Part shown: positions 11,198 to 24,826 of the stretch, one piece after another
Position numbering within the stretch: position 1 is the first letter of the stretch
Layout: every line of letters starts with the position of its first letter
From: Chionis minor
Lineage: Eukaryota > Chordata > Aves > Charadriiformes > Chionididae
Assembly: GCA_013398295.1 (NCBI GenBank)
Contig: VZSF01001524.1
Span: 1,831,186-1,895,185 of the forward strand
DNA: 64,000 nt
Direction of reading: 5' to 3'
Notes under the pieces: generated by a model
Seen by the model: only the letters and a program-made list of their open reading frames with translations
Told to the model about the DNA's origin: nothing
Databases searched by the model: none
Translations under genes and position numbers: made by a program

Positions 11198-14100
11198 GGT
11201 AGGTATGCTGAAATAATCTTAAGCTCCTCAGACTGAACAGAAAAAGTGCTTTTTACCACTGAGTGGCCCAAGGCAGTAGGCCATGCCCTTCCTTGAGCTG
11301 TAACCTGAGTTCACCACAGCTGATAGCCTTCTCACCATCAAGGCAACCATTGAAAAGAGGCCCTCTGCAGAGCCAGGCAGCTGCATAACCTGTGGAAGCC
11401 CAGGCATAAAACTTACCAGTATTTCAAGTGAGACCAACAAGCCTGAGCTTCATGCCTTTTTGGGAGACAGCCACCTGCTTCAGCAGCTGAAGTTGGAATT
11501 TTCCTGGCAGGACAAGTAGTCCCGCTGAGAAGACGAGCCAAGGCAAGTGGAAGCATGGCTGAGCCATCTAAAAAGCTGGCATGAGTCTTCTGTGGTGCAT
11601 GGGGGAGCAGGGAGTGAACCCCACTACTGCCAAGGAAGGATCCTTGAGGTAACCAGTGGCCATCTTTGACTTCTTTCCCAATTAAAGGTTTCCTTGATGT
11701 ACATGAATACAATTTATAATCTCAAACCATTTAGATTTTTAATACAATCTAATTTATGCTGCAGCAGACATGAGTTGATTTTAGCCATAATCCACTTTTA
11801 CCATTAAAACTCTAAAATCAGTCAGCATAGTTAACATAAAGCTACTTTTACCTTGGAGATTTTTTTTCTCTCACACGCAGTTTTGCATTGATTTTGGTCC
11901 CTGAGGATCTTTGCTAGCTAGGTGAATTCTTTAACAGGAGAAAGACAGCAAATGTTTATAGTCTCAGGTCATGGAAACAGCACGAGATTTTAACAAAGGA
12001 CTCCCCAAATCTGATCAAGGTTATAGTTCATATTATTTGTGTATTAATTTAGACACAACAGGCTTAATTTAGTTGCCTAAAGATAAGCATTGCATACCTT
12101 TTTAAACACTCTATTGTATTCTTCCTGGCCTTCAAATGTTATTCCAGAAGGGATGAAATAGCTTCTGTAGCTTTTGTATTTTACCTGCAGCCTCCCAACT
12201 TATGCTAGAAACATAAGCTCTATGTCTATATGTCTACATGTAGGCTGCTGACTGAAGTTCCATACGCCCACTGGTTTTCAGCCAGCAGGCATCAAGCTGT
12301 ATTGACCGTTATGTATATGAAAAACTGTAATTGCTTTCAAATACATGTTGTGTGTAAAGACTGAGAAAGCAGATCAAATGAATTTTCATTCTTATTAAAT
12401 AGTGAGAAATAGAAGCTACTCATGTGTTGAAGGAAAGAGAAAATGTGGTACATATATGTAAAATTCCAGGCAAGGAAAAAGGAATTCCCAGAAGTCACCT
12501 AAATCTCTCATCGATTTTTTTTTTTATTTGTTTGTTTGGGGGTTTTTTTGGTTGGATTTTGTTTGTGTGGGTTTTTTCTTAAATCAAGCGTATGTCATAT
12601 TATCAAGGTTATCTGTGTAAAATGAGTCATACAATAACATCTGATTTGTCTTGGGAAGGTGGGGTCTTCCTGTTGGAACTGTGAACTTCCTACTAGTCAA
12701 ACAAAAGGGAGTGGAGCATCCTGAGCCAAAAAGCGAGACAGGAAGGGTCTGCTGAGATAGGATGAAACCATAAATGGTAGATAACCTACAGCCTGACAGA
12801 AGAGGTATTATTATGCAGGCTTTTACAAAGAAATGTGAAATGTTTGGAAGACTTTAGTAAGCTTCAGATTTGTTCAACTTTTTAAATGAACATTCAGCTT
12901 TTAAAATGTTTGATGAATTATATGTCAGTTGTAAATGATTAAAAGTGTCATATTTCTTTTTCTTGAATGTACTTCATAGTACACTGGATCAAAATGTGTC
13001 TACTACCTTTGGAGTTCAGCTGTAAATTTCTCAAAGGAAATATAAATCCACTATTTCTCTGATACAGTGAACACTTCATACATGATTTCAGAGTTGGTGG
13101 AAGTTACCAAATTTAATTTGTTGACAGAAAATAAAAGATCATATTTTTTAAGGCTGCCTTTGTTTCAGAGGTCTTCATAACCTGCTTTTCAAGTCTTCCT
13201 ACTTTATAGCAGAATAAGGAAGTTTTTCTACACTCTTTTGTTAAGGAAGAAGATTTCACTGACGTAAAGCAAATAAAAAGCAACTCCAAACCATGACATA
13301 TTTTTTGCTGTATCTAAGAGCAATCAGTAAACAGTGTTTGGCCAGTATTTGAAATAATGCAGCCTAGCTGTCCTGTAGTAAAAATTGTAAATTTCATAAC
13401 ACATGAAACTGTTCATTTCGCACCTTATCTGTGGACACACATTTCAGTCCAAGAGTTCCTTCCTTGCCAGGTAAACTTCAAACATATCATTGCTTAGGGC
13501 CGTTTCTACTTCCAGAGGAATGTGGATTGGGAAATATTGAGAGGGAAAGGGAGAAAGATTAGGCAAGCAGAAAGTTCTAGGTTGATTAAATGAATCCTCT
13601 CTTCCCAAAACAAATTAAAATTATGGAGTAGATAAGTCTACCCTTCCATATTTTCAGTGATAAAAGACGTGTTCTTAAGTCATCTTGGAAGCATATGTAC
13701 TCATCAATGCCCTTACACATTTACTGGGGGGGGGAAACTTAAAAAGGGATATCCTGAACTATAATAAAAACAGAAATGAAAAAGTTTTTAAGACTGATTT
13801 TCTCTATCAGTCCTTTTAAGCCAGCCCAGCCCCAACCACGACAAGCAGCAAAACCCAAGGCTGTTCAGCTTGTAGGCTGGACCTTAGCACTGGTACTCAG
13901 TAAGACCTATAAACCCCTTCTGTCTTCAGGAGGGGAGGAGGACTGCACAAGATGCAGACCTGGAGCTGTGGGTAGACTTGAACTGAGAGGTAAATTGGGC
14001 ATACAGCAAATACTGCCGATGGATAAAAGTGGCCTAGTAGGATACAAATGCATGGTTTGAGTTTAAGTCAGCATCATAGCTGATTAGAAGCTGGTGATGT

Positions 14101-17100
14101 GGTTACTTGGGGGGAGGGGTAGGTAAGATGAGGAGGATAATTCTTGGTGAACCCAATAGAAAAGATAGAAAACAGTGTGGTATAAAGAAAAGGGTTTGAA
14201 GATCAGAAACAGAGGGGGTTTTTCCCTAGGTCCTTTTCTTTCTAATTGCTGCCACAGGACTTCCCCACTAATTTCCTTTTACCTCATCTGTGAGCTCTGT
14301 CTGGCTAACATGCCTTTGGGAAAGAAGGAAACGAGAAATAAGGATGTTATTTATCTTTATGGGCTACTTGAGTCCCAAACCATCTCTTTTTCTGTCCCTC
14401 ACTTCCTTTTTTCACAATGCTCTTCTGTGAGGAAAAAGCAAGAGCCTTTGGTGGTCCAAACTCCTCTGGGTTTCCCTCCACGGCCCAGACTGCAGCAACA
14501 CTACAGCCCTTGCTCAGGGACGCATGCTGGGTGCGTGGGCACTGCCCTTCCCTCCCATTTGTGCTCTGGATAACATTTTTGGCCCCGTGGCTGGTAACAC
14601 CTCCATTTCTTGGACAGGGCAATTAAGCATGGAGGATGCAGAGACAGAAATCTTGGAAACCACCTGCAAATGAGGACAGTGGTAGGCAGGGCAGCTTTCT
14701 CTTGCCCGGTCCCTGGGGACAGTGCGGGTGTGTGGCCACGAGGCATGCCCAGTAGCCCTGGTCTCAGTGGGGCATGCTGGGCACAGGGACAGTTGTGGTG
14801 CCCATGGCAGCCAGGGAAGGGAGACCAAGAAGCCACAAAAAGTGCCTCAAGACCTATTTCTGATGCTGTGAAACATTTAACTGTTAAACCCTATGAGACT
14901 GTAAATAATGGTGGTATTACCTACTTACTCAGTACAAGTTGAAAGGTACATTTGTTATATCTTGGAGTGAGAGGTGTTCATGTCATAGGGGCAATTAGAA
15001 ATCCAGATCTCAACAGAAGTTGTGTTTGCCTAATTGTGCTTCAAGCTACCGAACAAATCGCTTGAAAAGTTTGTGACTTGCTAAGTTATTATGGTCTTTG
15101 AGACGGTAGAGCTAGGGATAAAACACGAGCCCTCTTGTAGCTATAGAGAAATTTCTACTCCATTCAGACTGGTCAGCAAAAGGATGGAAACTGTTTACTA
15201 AGGCGCTGTACAATTTATCCTGTGTAAATTCTTCTTCTGAAGTGCTAACATGCTCATACTGAAATAATATTTTTATTCTGAGAAATGGAGACCTGCAGTT
15301 GAGGAAAATCATTTGCAAGATATGGATGGATGAACAGTTTGATTGTTTTTCCTCAATTGTTGCAATTTGCACCCTGGCACAGACACCTGTATAGACAGTT
15401 GTAAGCTGTCCATGTTAATACACTGAGCAGCGAAGTGAGATGGCTGAAGCGCAAGCATATATCTCCCTTTGCTCCAGGATGACAGTGACCTTTGGCAGAA
15501 ATGTGAGGTAGATGTATTAATCACTTCATCAAGAAGTGCCAAAGTTCATCTGTTAGTGCCTGAGGGCCCGTCTTCAGTTTGGGTATCATATGTCACATAA
15601 TTTACAAACATAAAAAACCAGACAGTCTCTGTCTTGAGTAGATTATTATTTTAAATACATGGGACAACGCAAGGAGAAGAAATATTACATGCGAGCACAA
15701 CAACAGCAGTAATTTTATTTTAGAGTCTTTTCTGGGGAGGGGGGAAATGAAGAAATTGAGAGACATGTAAGAGGGGTTAGAGTAAGCAATCAACCAGCAC
15801 GAGGGAGATAACATCTAACAAAACCTGTACAAAATGCTGATGAAAACATTGCTCTCCAAATGTCTCTGCTTTGGCTCCTTCAACTTGAATCCCTGTCTGG
15901 CTCCACTGCAAAATTACTGAACACAGTTCTTTGAAGACTATGAAGGAAAATCTGAATTTCAAAACATTTCTTCCAGATAAGTCTTTTGCAAACTCCATTT
16001 CAAAACGCTATCACTTCTTTTGGTCTATATTTTAAGCTGTGTCTGCAGCAGAGAGCCAGACCACGTGTGACTGAGCTGGATAAATACAGTAGGAGTTTGG
16101 ACTAGCAGTGAAAGCACTCATCATTTATTTGGGAGACCCAAAGCAGGTTCCCAGTGCTACTATAAACCCTGTGGGTGAGCTTTAAGATATCGCCTACCCT
16201 CACCAAGCCCTCATCACAAAGAAACGGAAAGGATAGGAAAACTGGATTATTCAAAGCACTTTAGGATATAGGAATTAGACTGACAGTAAGTAGGTAAATA
16301 CTGTTGATAATTAAAAGCATGAATGAACAGTGGGAAAGGCAGTTCTTCAGCTGCTGGACTGCTCTGTGCATCACCACCAGCTATTCTGGGTATAGCTGTA
16401 CTGCTGGTTGGAGCTTTTTCTGATACAAACTCCGTACATCCATGTTGCCTAATTAGGGGATATGTAATCTGGTTCTGTGATCAATATAATCTGAGGGCAG
16501 CCAGGGTCTAGACTTCCAATAAATCGCATCAGCTCATCATGCAATGGCCCCAGAAAAGCTGTTTGTAGCTGACTTCTCTGTCTGATATCAGCACTCTCAC
16601 ATCATGAGAGGGGAAAACACAACATATGGAGGCAGACCTCAACCTTGGATCTACCTTACTCACTTTATGATCATTTGGCTTTTTGAGACACTATCATTTA
16701 TTGAAGTAAAAGTCTTCTCTTTCCTTAAGATAATGGAGCTAGACCTTACTTCAAGCAGTGGTGTGTGCAGGTCCCAGATTGAATGTTTAAAGCTGATGAA
16801 GTCAGATTGTGAGCATGTAGGTAGGTGTTGGCTTAGATAGAAAAAAAAAAAAAAAAAGGAGTTTTATGAAATCCAGTGAGAAAATATTAAAGATTTCATA
16901 TACAGGGTTTGCAAGATTGAGGGGTGTGGGGAGGCAGAAATCACTGGCAAAAACTTAATGCTCAAGTGCTTTGCTGCTACGATATCATTATTTCCAGATA
17001 TATCAGCGGAAATATGGTTGAGAATCATAGCAACATTACAACACTTCTGCTAGAATCAGAGAAGATGGAGAAGTTCAGGTTTTAAAGAAAAAATAATTTT

Positions 17101-17107
17101 GAAAACA
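11198..17107. other. Unique DNA, no gene seen
   Basis: The stretch contains a T/G-rich low-complexity run (12515-12580), a G9 run near 13727 and a 17-A tract at 16841-16857. A GC-richer patch at about 14440-14830 has overlapping open frames on both strands (about 70-130 codons) with no domain. Nothing here can be called a gene. No CR1 or LTR was recognised. Confidence 0.55.
12515..12580. repeat. T/G-rich low-complexity sequence
   Basis: Runs of T broken by G, including TTTATTTGTTTGTTTGGGGG and GGTTGGATTTTGTTTGTGTG. Low complexity; no unit is long enough to call a defined tandem repeat. Confidence 0.8.
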
Positions 17108-18018
17108 TTATGGACACGGACAGTAGTGCACCCTCAGCAAGTTTGCCAATGACACCAAGCTGTGTGGTGCAGTTGACACGCTGGAGGGAAGGCATGCCAT
17201 CCAGACAGACCCTGACAGGCTTGAGAGATGGGCCCGTGACAACCTCATGAAGTTCAACAAGGCCAAGTGCAAGGTCCTGCATGTGGGTAAGGTCAATCCC
17301 AAGCACAAACACAGGCTGAGCAGAGAATGGATTGAGAGCAGCCCTGAGGAGAAGGACTTGGGGGTGCTGGTAGATGCGAAGCTGGACATGAACCGTCAAT
17401 GTGTGCTCGCAGCCCAGAAAGCCAACCACACCCTGGGCTGTGTCACAAGTAGCAGGTCGAGGGAGGTGATTCTGACCCTCTACTCCACTCTCATGAGACC
17501 CCACATAGAGTACTGTGTCCAGCTCTCAGCCCTCAGCACAGGAAACACATGGGCCTGTTGGAGCAAGTCCAGAGGAGGGCCATGAAGATGATTTGAGGGC
17601 TGGAGCACCTTTGCTACGAGGACAGGCTGAGAGAGTTGGGGTTATTCAGCCTGGAGAAGAGCAGGATCCCAGGAGACCTTATTACAGCCTTCCAGTACTT
17701 AAAGGTGGCTTAGAAGAAAATTGGGGAGCAACTCTTTATCAGGGAGAGTAGTGATAGGACGAGGGGTAACATTTTAAACTGAAAGAGGGTAAATTTAGAT
17801 CGGATATTAAGAAGAAATTCTTTACTCTGAGAGTGGTGAGACACTGGAACAGGTTGCCCAGGGAAGTTGTGGCTGCCCCATCCCTGGAAGTGTTCAAGGC
17901 CAGGCTGGATGGGGCTTTGAGAAACGTGTTCTAGTGGGAAGTGTCCATGCCCATGGCAGGGGGTTTGGAACCAGATGATCTTTAAGGTCCCTTTTAACCC
18001 TAACCATTCTGTGATTTT
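17108..18018 (+). mobile_element. CR1 LINE, 5'-truncated inside the RT domain
   Basis: The copy begins at the RT catalytic box (CTLSKFAND read from about 17130) and runs through the ORF2 C-terminus and the 3'UTR. It ends with GATCTTTAAGGTCCCTTTTA and the tail CCATTCTGTGATTTTA near 18018. Everything upstream of the box is missing. The box itself reads FAND where intact copies have FADD (codon AAT at about 17148-17152), which removes a catalytic Asp. The 3'UTR contains the usual TGGAACAGGTTGCCCAGGGA and CCCATCCCTGGAAGTGTTCA blocks. Confidence 0.96.
17247..17585 (+). pseudogene. CR1 ORF2 C-terminal fragment with a frameshift
   Basis: Open frame inside the 17.1 kb CR1. It shows [39 protein letters not shown] and [20 protein letters not shown], all standard CR1 ORF2 blocks. 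After YCVQL the frame is lost: where CR1 normally encodes WSPQHKKD, the DNA reads CTCTCAGCCCTCAGCACAGG, two bases short, and the remaining codons are out of frame. The expected downstream block (LLERVQRRA) is still readable in another frame. Non-functional. Confidence 0.9.
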
Positions 18019-18789
18019 ATTAAAAGTTCCAAAATAGAGGAAAAGGATTCTAGTTCTTTAGAGTTATTCTGAAACACCTAGCTGCTGATAAACACAGATC
18101 CTGTGTCCTTTTTTAGTTAAAAGTCTACCAGTTACACTGGAAAAGTATTTAAAAAAAAAAAAAAAAGAAATGGAGTAGACCACATGGGTTGTGAATCCAG
18201 TTTGAACTTTGTTGTCACACAAATCCAACAGAGTAAAGAAAGCTTATAAACATTGCATGATGGCAGGACATAATAATAAGTAATTCTATTTGATATCTTA
18301 ACGTATCTGCTTGTTTTCAGTAAGGCTTCCTACAGTAAACGCTGATTTGCCAGAGTAAGAGGCACAACACGCTCCCAAATGAATCTTGAGAGATCATGGC
18401 AATGTTAATTTCTATCTTTAGACTGACTATCCCAGCTTTTCCTGACTCACTTTCCCTGTAGGTAAAACAACGTTAGTGTTTATCGTTAGCAGCATTTTAA
18501 CGAATGTGTTACAGGGAAGTCTGGAGGCAAGCTGGGGTTGCCAGGGTGCTGCATGGTGGGGACACACAGCCCACCCTTACTCTGAGGGTACCTTTTCCAT
18601 ATTAAATGCCTTGAGCTCTGGGGATGAAAAAGGTAACATCGTAACGCGGTGGAGTCCTTAAACTGGTTTGGTGTCATAGCTCTGCAGAAACGAGGTGACA
18701 ATTTAGAAAAGCAATTACAAATATTTGCCTGATGTGCTTGTGTTGCTTGTATTTGCTTCCTTACAAATAAGAAGGCTGTACTCGAGCAC
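18019..18789. other. Unique DNA, no gene seen
   Basis: Contains a 16-A tract at 18151-18166. No exon or repeat recognised beyond that. Confidence 0.6.
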
Positions 18790-19330
18790 TGGAAAAGAGC
18801 AGGTTTTTTCTTCTTCCTCCTCCACCCCCCCTCCCCTTTCTGAGGTCCAGCGTCAGGCTTTCTCTCTCCACCAAAAGGACCATGTGGTAAAGCGCTTGCT
18901 TTAGAGACACTGGCCTTTTCTTCTTGTGGAAAAAAGGAGCTCCTGTTTTATGGTGGCCTGGAGGCTGAAGAACTGCCTGCTGCCAGGGCTGCTACTCTAA
19001 TGGTTTCAGCAATCAGCCTGGCTCCAGCTGAGAGGCAAAGTGGTCAAGCCTCTGCTTACCCTCTGTTTACTCTGTAACCTGGAGCAGCTCCTCTCCCCCT
19101 CTCCCAGCCGCCCCTCGCTCCCGGCTGGCGCTCATAAACCCCAGCACAAGCACCAGCACAAAAATCATTCGAAAGAACGGGCCATCTGCCTGCACAAAAC
19201 GGTGTGCTGAGTTTCTCTCTTGAAGAACGAGCTTTTGCCTCATTTTTCCTTCCAGCTGCTGGGAAAATATCAAGTTTAGATGAGTCACACGGCAGGTCAG
19301 ATCTGAGTAAGAGCGTTTTTCACTTGTTGT
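18790..19330. promoter_or_regulatory. Possible regulatory block (motif-rich, unproven)
   Basis: This block is more complex and slightly GC-richer than its flanks. It holds a pyrimidine-rich tract (about 18805-18840), a forkhead-like CTGTTTACTCTG (about 19060-19071), an E-box-type CAGCTG and a perfect AP-1 site TGAGTCA at 19281-19287. A splice-like open segment, 19256-19306, also lies here. It has a good pyrimidine-tract acceptor and a GA|GTAAGA donor, and encodes GKISSLDESHGRSDL. Short motifs are common by chance, so regulatory function is only an inference. Confidence 0.2.
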
Positions 19331-22252
19331 TCAAGACCGTAGGAACAAGATCAGTGCTGACCCCAATGTTTAATCAGAAAGCGGGTTTAATGTTTCAGCA
19401 GAATTTGGAGAATTGATTGCTTACATCTGGAATATCACAGAAACTGTTAATTTTTTTTTGTTTTTAATGCTCTATAGCAAAAAAAAACCCCACCAAACAA
19501 ACCCTCCACAAGACAGACTGAGATTGCTGTCTACTTTGTTTACTTATTTATATTTTCTTAAACTTTTTTTTTTTGCTATCAGGCACTAAAGCACTTGAAG
19601 AGACACTTGATGATGAGCCCTGTAGGCCATTTTAGGAAGTAAGTGCGATGTAGGCCTTAAGGACTGGCTTATTAGTTTTTACCAGCAACTGTTACTCTAC
19701 TGTTGTGGCTGCTAAGTTTATAGAAAAGAGTATTGCTGGCAGGCTGCCATGTCTCAGCAACAGAGCATCGCACCAAGCTGCTGCTAAATCTGTCATGTTC
19801 ACTTTTGTACCAGACCCTGCTGAAAGATAGTTTCACATTAGGGCCAAATGTTCAAACATAAGTGAATGAATGCTGATGCACTGACTCTTGTTCACCTTTC
19901 TGCAAGCCAAATCTGATATTCACCATCTGAGTCACGCCAGGACCTTCCGCATTGTTGTTTATACAGATATTTTATCTCTTTGCAAGGCAGGTAGAATTGT
20001 GGGAAGTCATGTATGCTTTGCTTAAGAGTCTTTGTCTCTACAATTGTGAGAGACTAACATGTAGGAATCATAAAGGTGGGATTTGCTAAAAGATTTTAAA
20101 ATGTGCTTTCCATACCCTTCCAGGGATTCTTGCTTAACAGTGACATGAGTGGGTTTTGAAATCTCTCTAGCTACCTAAAACCAAAATCAAACCAGGCAGC
20201 TGTTTCTGAAATGTATAGCACGTTCTGTCCTTGGTCTTCACAATTTTCTTCTGTGAAAGAAGCTACCTATCCCATGTTAAGCTGGGAAGTACCATGCTGG
20301 CAGACTTGAACTGCTGTACTGTGAGGAGTGGGAAATGTTTTTAAGTAGCTGCATGTGTTATTTTTCATATACACTGAAGGCCTTTTTATTTGCAAGGCCT
20401 CCCCAAAATTAAATATCATTCAGTTCCTTATTCAGGCTTCCATGTAGTACTTGAGGACTAATTGCTGGTCCTCAGTATTACATAGCATGGATAGGCTCCA
20501 GTTATTCAGGTTGGGTTTTTAGCTATTTTCTAACTTCAGAAGCATAGGCATAACATGCAAGAAAATGGCCTGAGAAGGCAGCAAGGAGAGGTCAAACTCT
20601 AAAATCTATGCCAAATAGGGAAGGTTATCAACTGCATATAAACTTTTATTTCCATCTGCAGCACAAAACCCTGGCCTAAAGAATCATGCTGAAGAAAGGA
20701 TTTTAGAAAAATATTCTTGCTAGTTACAAAAATAAAACAAATTTTCTTGGCCCTTTTTTTTTGGTCTTCTTGTGTTGTAACGTTTTACACCAGCACAGAC
20801 TAAATCTCCAAGGATACAGTCAGTTCTGCATACTACTACCTGGATGTGCTAGGACTGGTAAAATGGTTTAAAACAAATTCTGATAACCATATGAAGATGC
20901 TCCTGATTCACTGCTTGACATGTGGTCAACATTACAGGTCAGGGCTTTCCCATCCAGCACAGTGTACCCTTTATCTACAGTTCTTTTCCAACAAAATTAT
21001 TCACAGTTTTGCAAACCAAATGTCCCATTTTTACTTGCCGTATTTACATTTTGATCCTTCTCTCTCACTCTCTCCTCAATGCCAACATGAAAAAGGTGGC
21101 TAAAAATCAGACCTCAAACACAGCAAGTGCCATTCAGAAACTCTAAAACTGGAAATGTTTTTCTCATGAACACCGAGAAATGGAGGGGTTAATATTTTTA
21201 ATTGAACTTTTCAATACATTTTTTTTCTTCCTGAAAGTTTCCCAAAACAAATGAGCTGTTTTCTATCTAGCTCTTGTGTTGATTTCCTATTCAATCAAGA
21301 CAGAGAGCAGAAACCATCTTTATCCCCTCTTCCTCCATCCCATCTAAAAGGGAGGATTGCAGGTTTCCATACAATTTAGATGACATTTTTCTTCAGTATT
21401 TCTCATTTGGGCACTTATGATTCAAATGTGATTGTGTATATTTCCCTGCTTTCTTCTGTACCAGATTCTGTTCCTGTCAACTGTCTTGAATTTCTGTCCT
21501 GTTGCTTCTGTGCATTAATGCTTGTGCCTCTCTTATGTGACGGTCTGGACATTGGCTGGTTTACTGCCCGGTTAACCTGGAGGAATTGACTGGAATTTAT
21601 TGCCTTAGGTTAATCCCTCTACTTTTCACCTTCCTTTTTGAATAACATGCATTTCACTGTGTGAAATACACGCCTAATTCAGTAGCGGGTACATTAACAA
21701 CAGTGGGATCCTGCTTGGGGACATGGCTGAAGATGTAATGCCCTTGGTAGCTCCAGATATTTTGCTTTGGTAATTGTGCATATATTTTCTGCCTGCTGTT
21801 TTGATCCTGCTGTTGCTATTGTTTGCTGGAGACTCATGCTGCTGCGTCCTGCCTCCCTGCCCAGCCTAAATTCCATTGTACCCACCCCACAGGCCTTTTG
21901 TGTAATGCCAAGCTAGCAAAAATCCTGGCATTAGACTCTTTTGTTGCCCAGGGGAGGTATGTGGGAAAGGCAGCTCTCCACGCTCACTCAGGACGGCGAC
22001 TTGGCACACACCACACAGCAGTTTCCACTAGACGCCTCTTGGGCTGAGAGACAATTTTGCTTCAGGTGCACACACATCCACTTTCTGTGTTTGCAATTGG
22101 GTTTTATTTGCCAGAACAGCGAAGGAATGCCGCTGTTAGGATTTTATACTATGGTTTTCACACTCCAAGCAGCATGTCGTACTAATGCATTATTTGTATT
22201 ACGGTAGTCCCTGCAGGCCTTCCCGAACATCTGAATCACATTGTTCTCACAG
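19331..22252. other. Unique AT-rich DNA, no gene seen
   Basis: Short homopolymer runs (for example a T run near 19565-19575) and scattered small open frames without domains. No repeat family recognised. Confidence 0.6.
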
Positions 22253-22260
22253 TATAAAAA
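22253..22260 (+). promoter_or_regulatory. TATA-box-like element
   Basis: TATAAAAA followed by GGC, a good match to the TATA consensus. It lies about 100 bp upstream of an ATG (22359) that opens a 98-codon frame with an A at -3. Neither the frame nor its predicted protein is recognisable and there is no initiator evidence, so this may be coincidental. Confidence 0.2.
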
Positions 22261-24826
22261 GGCATAGCCAGAAACAGACCCCGGCACAGAAAGACTTATA
22301 GCAATTTACAGTGACTAAAGGAAGATTTAGGAGGACCTTAGTTTCCAAGTCTCTGAGAATGACTGAGACCACCCCATTTTCAAGCACCACCCTACTCCTG
22401 AAAGGATGGGGACCAGACAGAAGTCACAAAGGGTCATCTAAAATAAAGAGAAACCACCCTGTGCCTATCCCAAGACTCCTCCACAGGCTCAGAAGTACTG
22501 TGAATAAAGAAGCAGCAAAAAGCCAGACAAAGCCTTTTGGTGATTCAGAAATGGGCACCTTAAGTAACCCCCACATTAGTCCTCGTTCAGCCACAGCTTG
22601 TGGCGGCAGAAGGTGTGGGGCTCCAGTGACACTCGCCTCCTCATCCTGGCTTTGAACCCAAAGCAGGCGTCTCCTGAGATAATCCCCACCCAGATTCTGG
22701 GAGTTATACCTGTTACAGTCCTCCATGGCACCTGGGGAGATATTTGTTTTCAGGGCAGGTGCTCTAATATGGGAGCATGTGAGGAGAGGTAGAGTTTTCT
22801 ACCTATTTCGGTGGCTGCAAATATATTCGACATAATACAAACACTAGACAAAACTAGAACTAAGCCAGAGAGAAAAGACTGCCACTTCAGCCACAAGCCT
22901 CGGGCTAGGAGAGGTCTCTGGCTGGAGATGACAGAAAGCTGAGAATACTGCAGAAAGACAAGATTTGATATATTTTGAGATGAATGCTGTTTTTAGAGCA
23001 AAGAAAAAAAAATAAATTTCATGAACCCACTGTATGTCTGAGGCAGACAAGCACTCAGGTCTGACTTAGGTAGGAACAGCCAAAAAGAAGAGCAAAATAG
23101 CTGTGCAGGAATAGGGGATTGGAAAGGAAAAAGTTGTTGGTTCTGGTTGCAGTCACATGGGCTGTGAGTCAGTATGCATCCGTGCTGAAGAGGTTCCCTT
23201 CTCAAGCTGCTTGTTTTCACTTCTCCTCCTCCTCCTCACAGGTTGCAGCCCTTTCTGGGCTGCTGGCTCTTAGTGCAATTGTGCCGGAAGCTATTTCATT
23301 GCAAATGGGGTGGGCTGGCAAAGGGCTGCTTCGCAGGCTGCTCAAGGCAACCCAGTCTGCTTTTGCTGAAACAGGTTGGGGGATGTTCACATGAGGAGCA
23401 GAGATGGCAGATCAAAAAGGGAGGTAGTTCCTGGCACCCTCAAAGACCATAAATTTCAGATGTCTTCACTGTGAATGTTTTGTGTTACTCTCCTCATGAC
23501 TATTAGTATCAATAACATTTTTCTGTGTGATGGTTTCTCTTCCTGACTCACACAAAAGAAGACAGGCCACACAGGATGACTACAGTCTGAGATTTTGGTG
23601 TTTTGTTGCCTTCTTTCCCTTCCTCCTGTTTCCTTTCCCAGTTTTTATTTTTCATTTTTAGAAGGCCACTAAAGGGTGATGATTCCTTTCTAGAGAACAG
23701 GTATTAAATAACCAAAGGCTTCTCATAAGCACAGGACTGGGCCCTTCAGATACCAGCTGCTGTGCTGGTAGGCTTGGTTCCTGCCTTTCTGACCCATACC
23801 TCTGTTAGCAAATCCCTGTGAGGCTCTGAGTGCTTCTATTTTTCACTTGGGATGTTGTCACACTGTTGTCAAACAGAGAAATAGAGTCCTGTTTCCACCC
23901 TTTGATTTAGGGAGATTAACAACGGGGCACAGCCCTATTCAGAGTTCATTTTCTTTCCCATCTGTGGATTTGAAGAGCCTGGAGACAGCTGCCTGGTCTG
24001 GCCAATATGAAACCAAGTCTGTCACATAGCTGGAAGGCAAAATTGGGTTCCCTTGACTTTGGAATAATAGTCTTGTTTTGTTTTTCTGTGTGTACTTTTT
24101 GCATAAGTTTCTCTCAAATCAATATTTACTGATGGACTATGTTGTCCATTAAGTCCTGATAGGGGGAGGACTGCAGCTTGGAGCCCGCTGGCAAGATCAG
24201 CAGCTCAGGAACATTCTGTTGGCATCAGGGATACTTAAACTTTGCCAAAAGCGAAATGCAAGAAGAAGACTCTATCTGAGATAGGTCACACACTGTGTTT
24301 TGGATTTGATTCCTTCCATCTGTTTGCCATAACTATCCATTCCTTGTCCAGGAAAAAGCTTTTCTGGAGCCTGTCATCTTTCTCTACTCTCCTAGTCAAA
24401 TGCTTAGATTCGCCCTGCAATCTCTGTGCTGTTCGTCAGTCAGCGCAGCAGTGGTTGCTAAGGCTAAGTGATGAGGTCACTACTGCGGAAAGGGTAGTGA
24501 CATGTTCCAAAACAAATTAAAGAAGTTAAGACATATAAAATGTTCACATACAGCTGCCTGCGTTGAGATTTGTGGGTGTTGAGTTTTGAGGTGTTCTTTT
24601 TTTGCCTTTTTGTCTTTGTTTTTTTTTTTTTTTAAGGTGTTGTCTTTCTTTAGCTGAAAGGTTTTAAATTTAGGAAGAGGAATCTTGTGTAACATCTTCA
24701 TCCTTCAATGTCAATGGCCTATTTGGGCACTAGTTGGGACCTTTTTTATTTTTCCCCACACAAGAGATATTATTTAAACTTTTGGTCTTTCATGTGAAGT
24801 TACTGACATCACCAATTTTTTTTCAG

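Noticed and set aside
23243..23380. Open segment after a strong acceptor (CTCCTCCTCCTCACAG)
   Set aside because: The only donor is a weak GTTGGG, the peptide is composition-driven, and no partner exon is visible.
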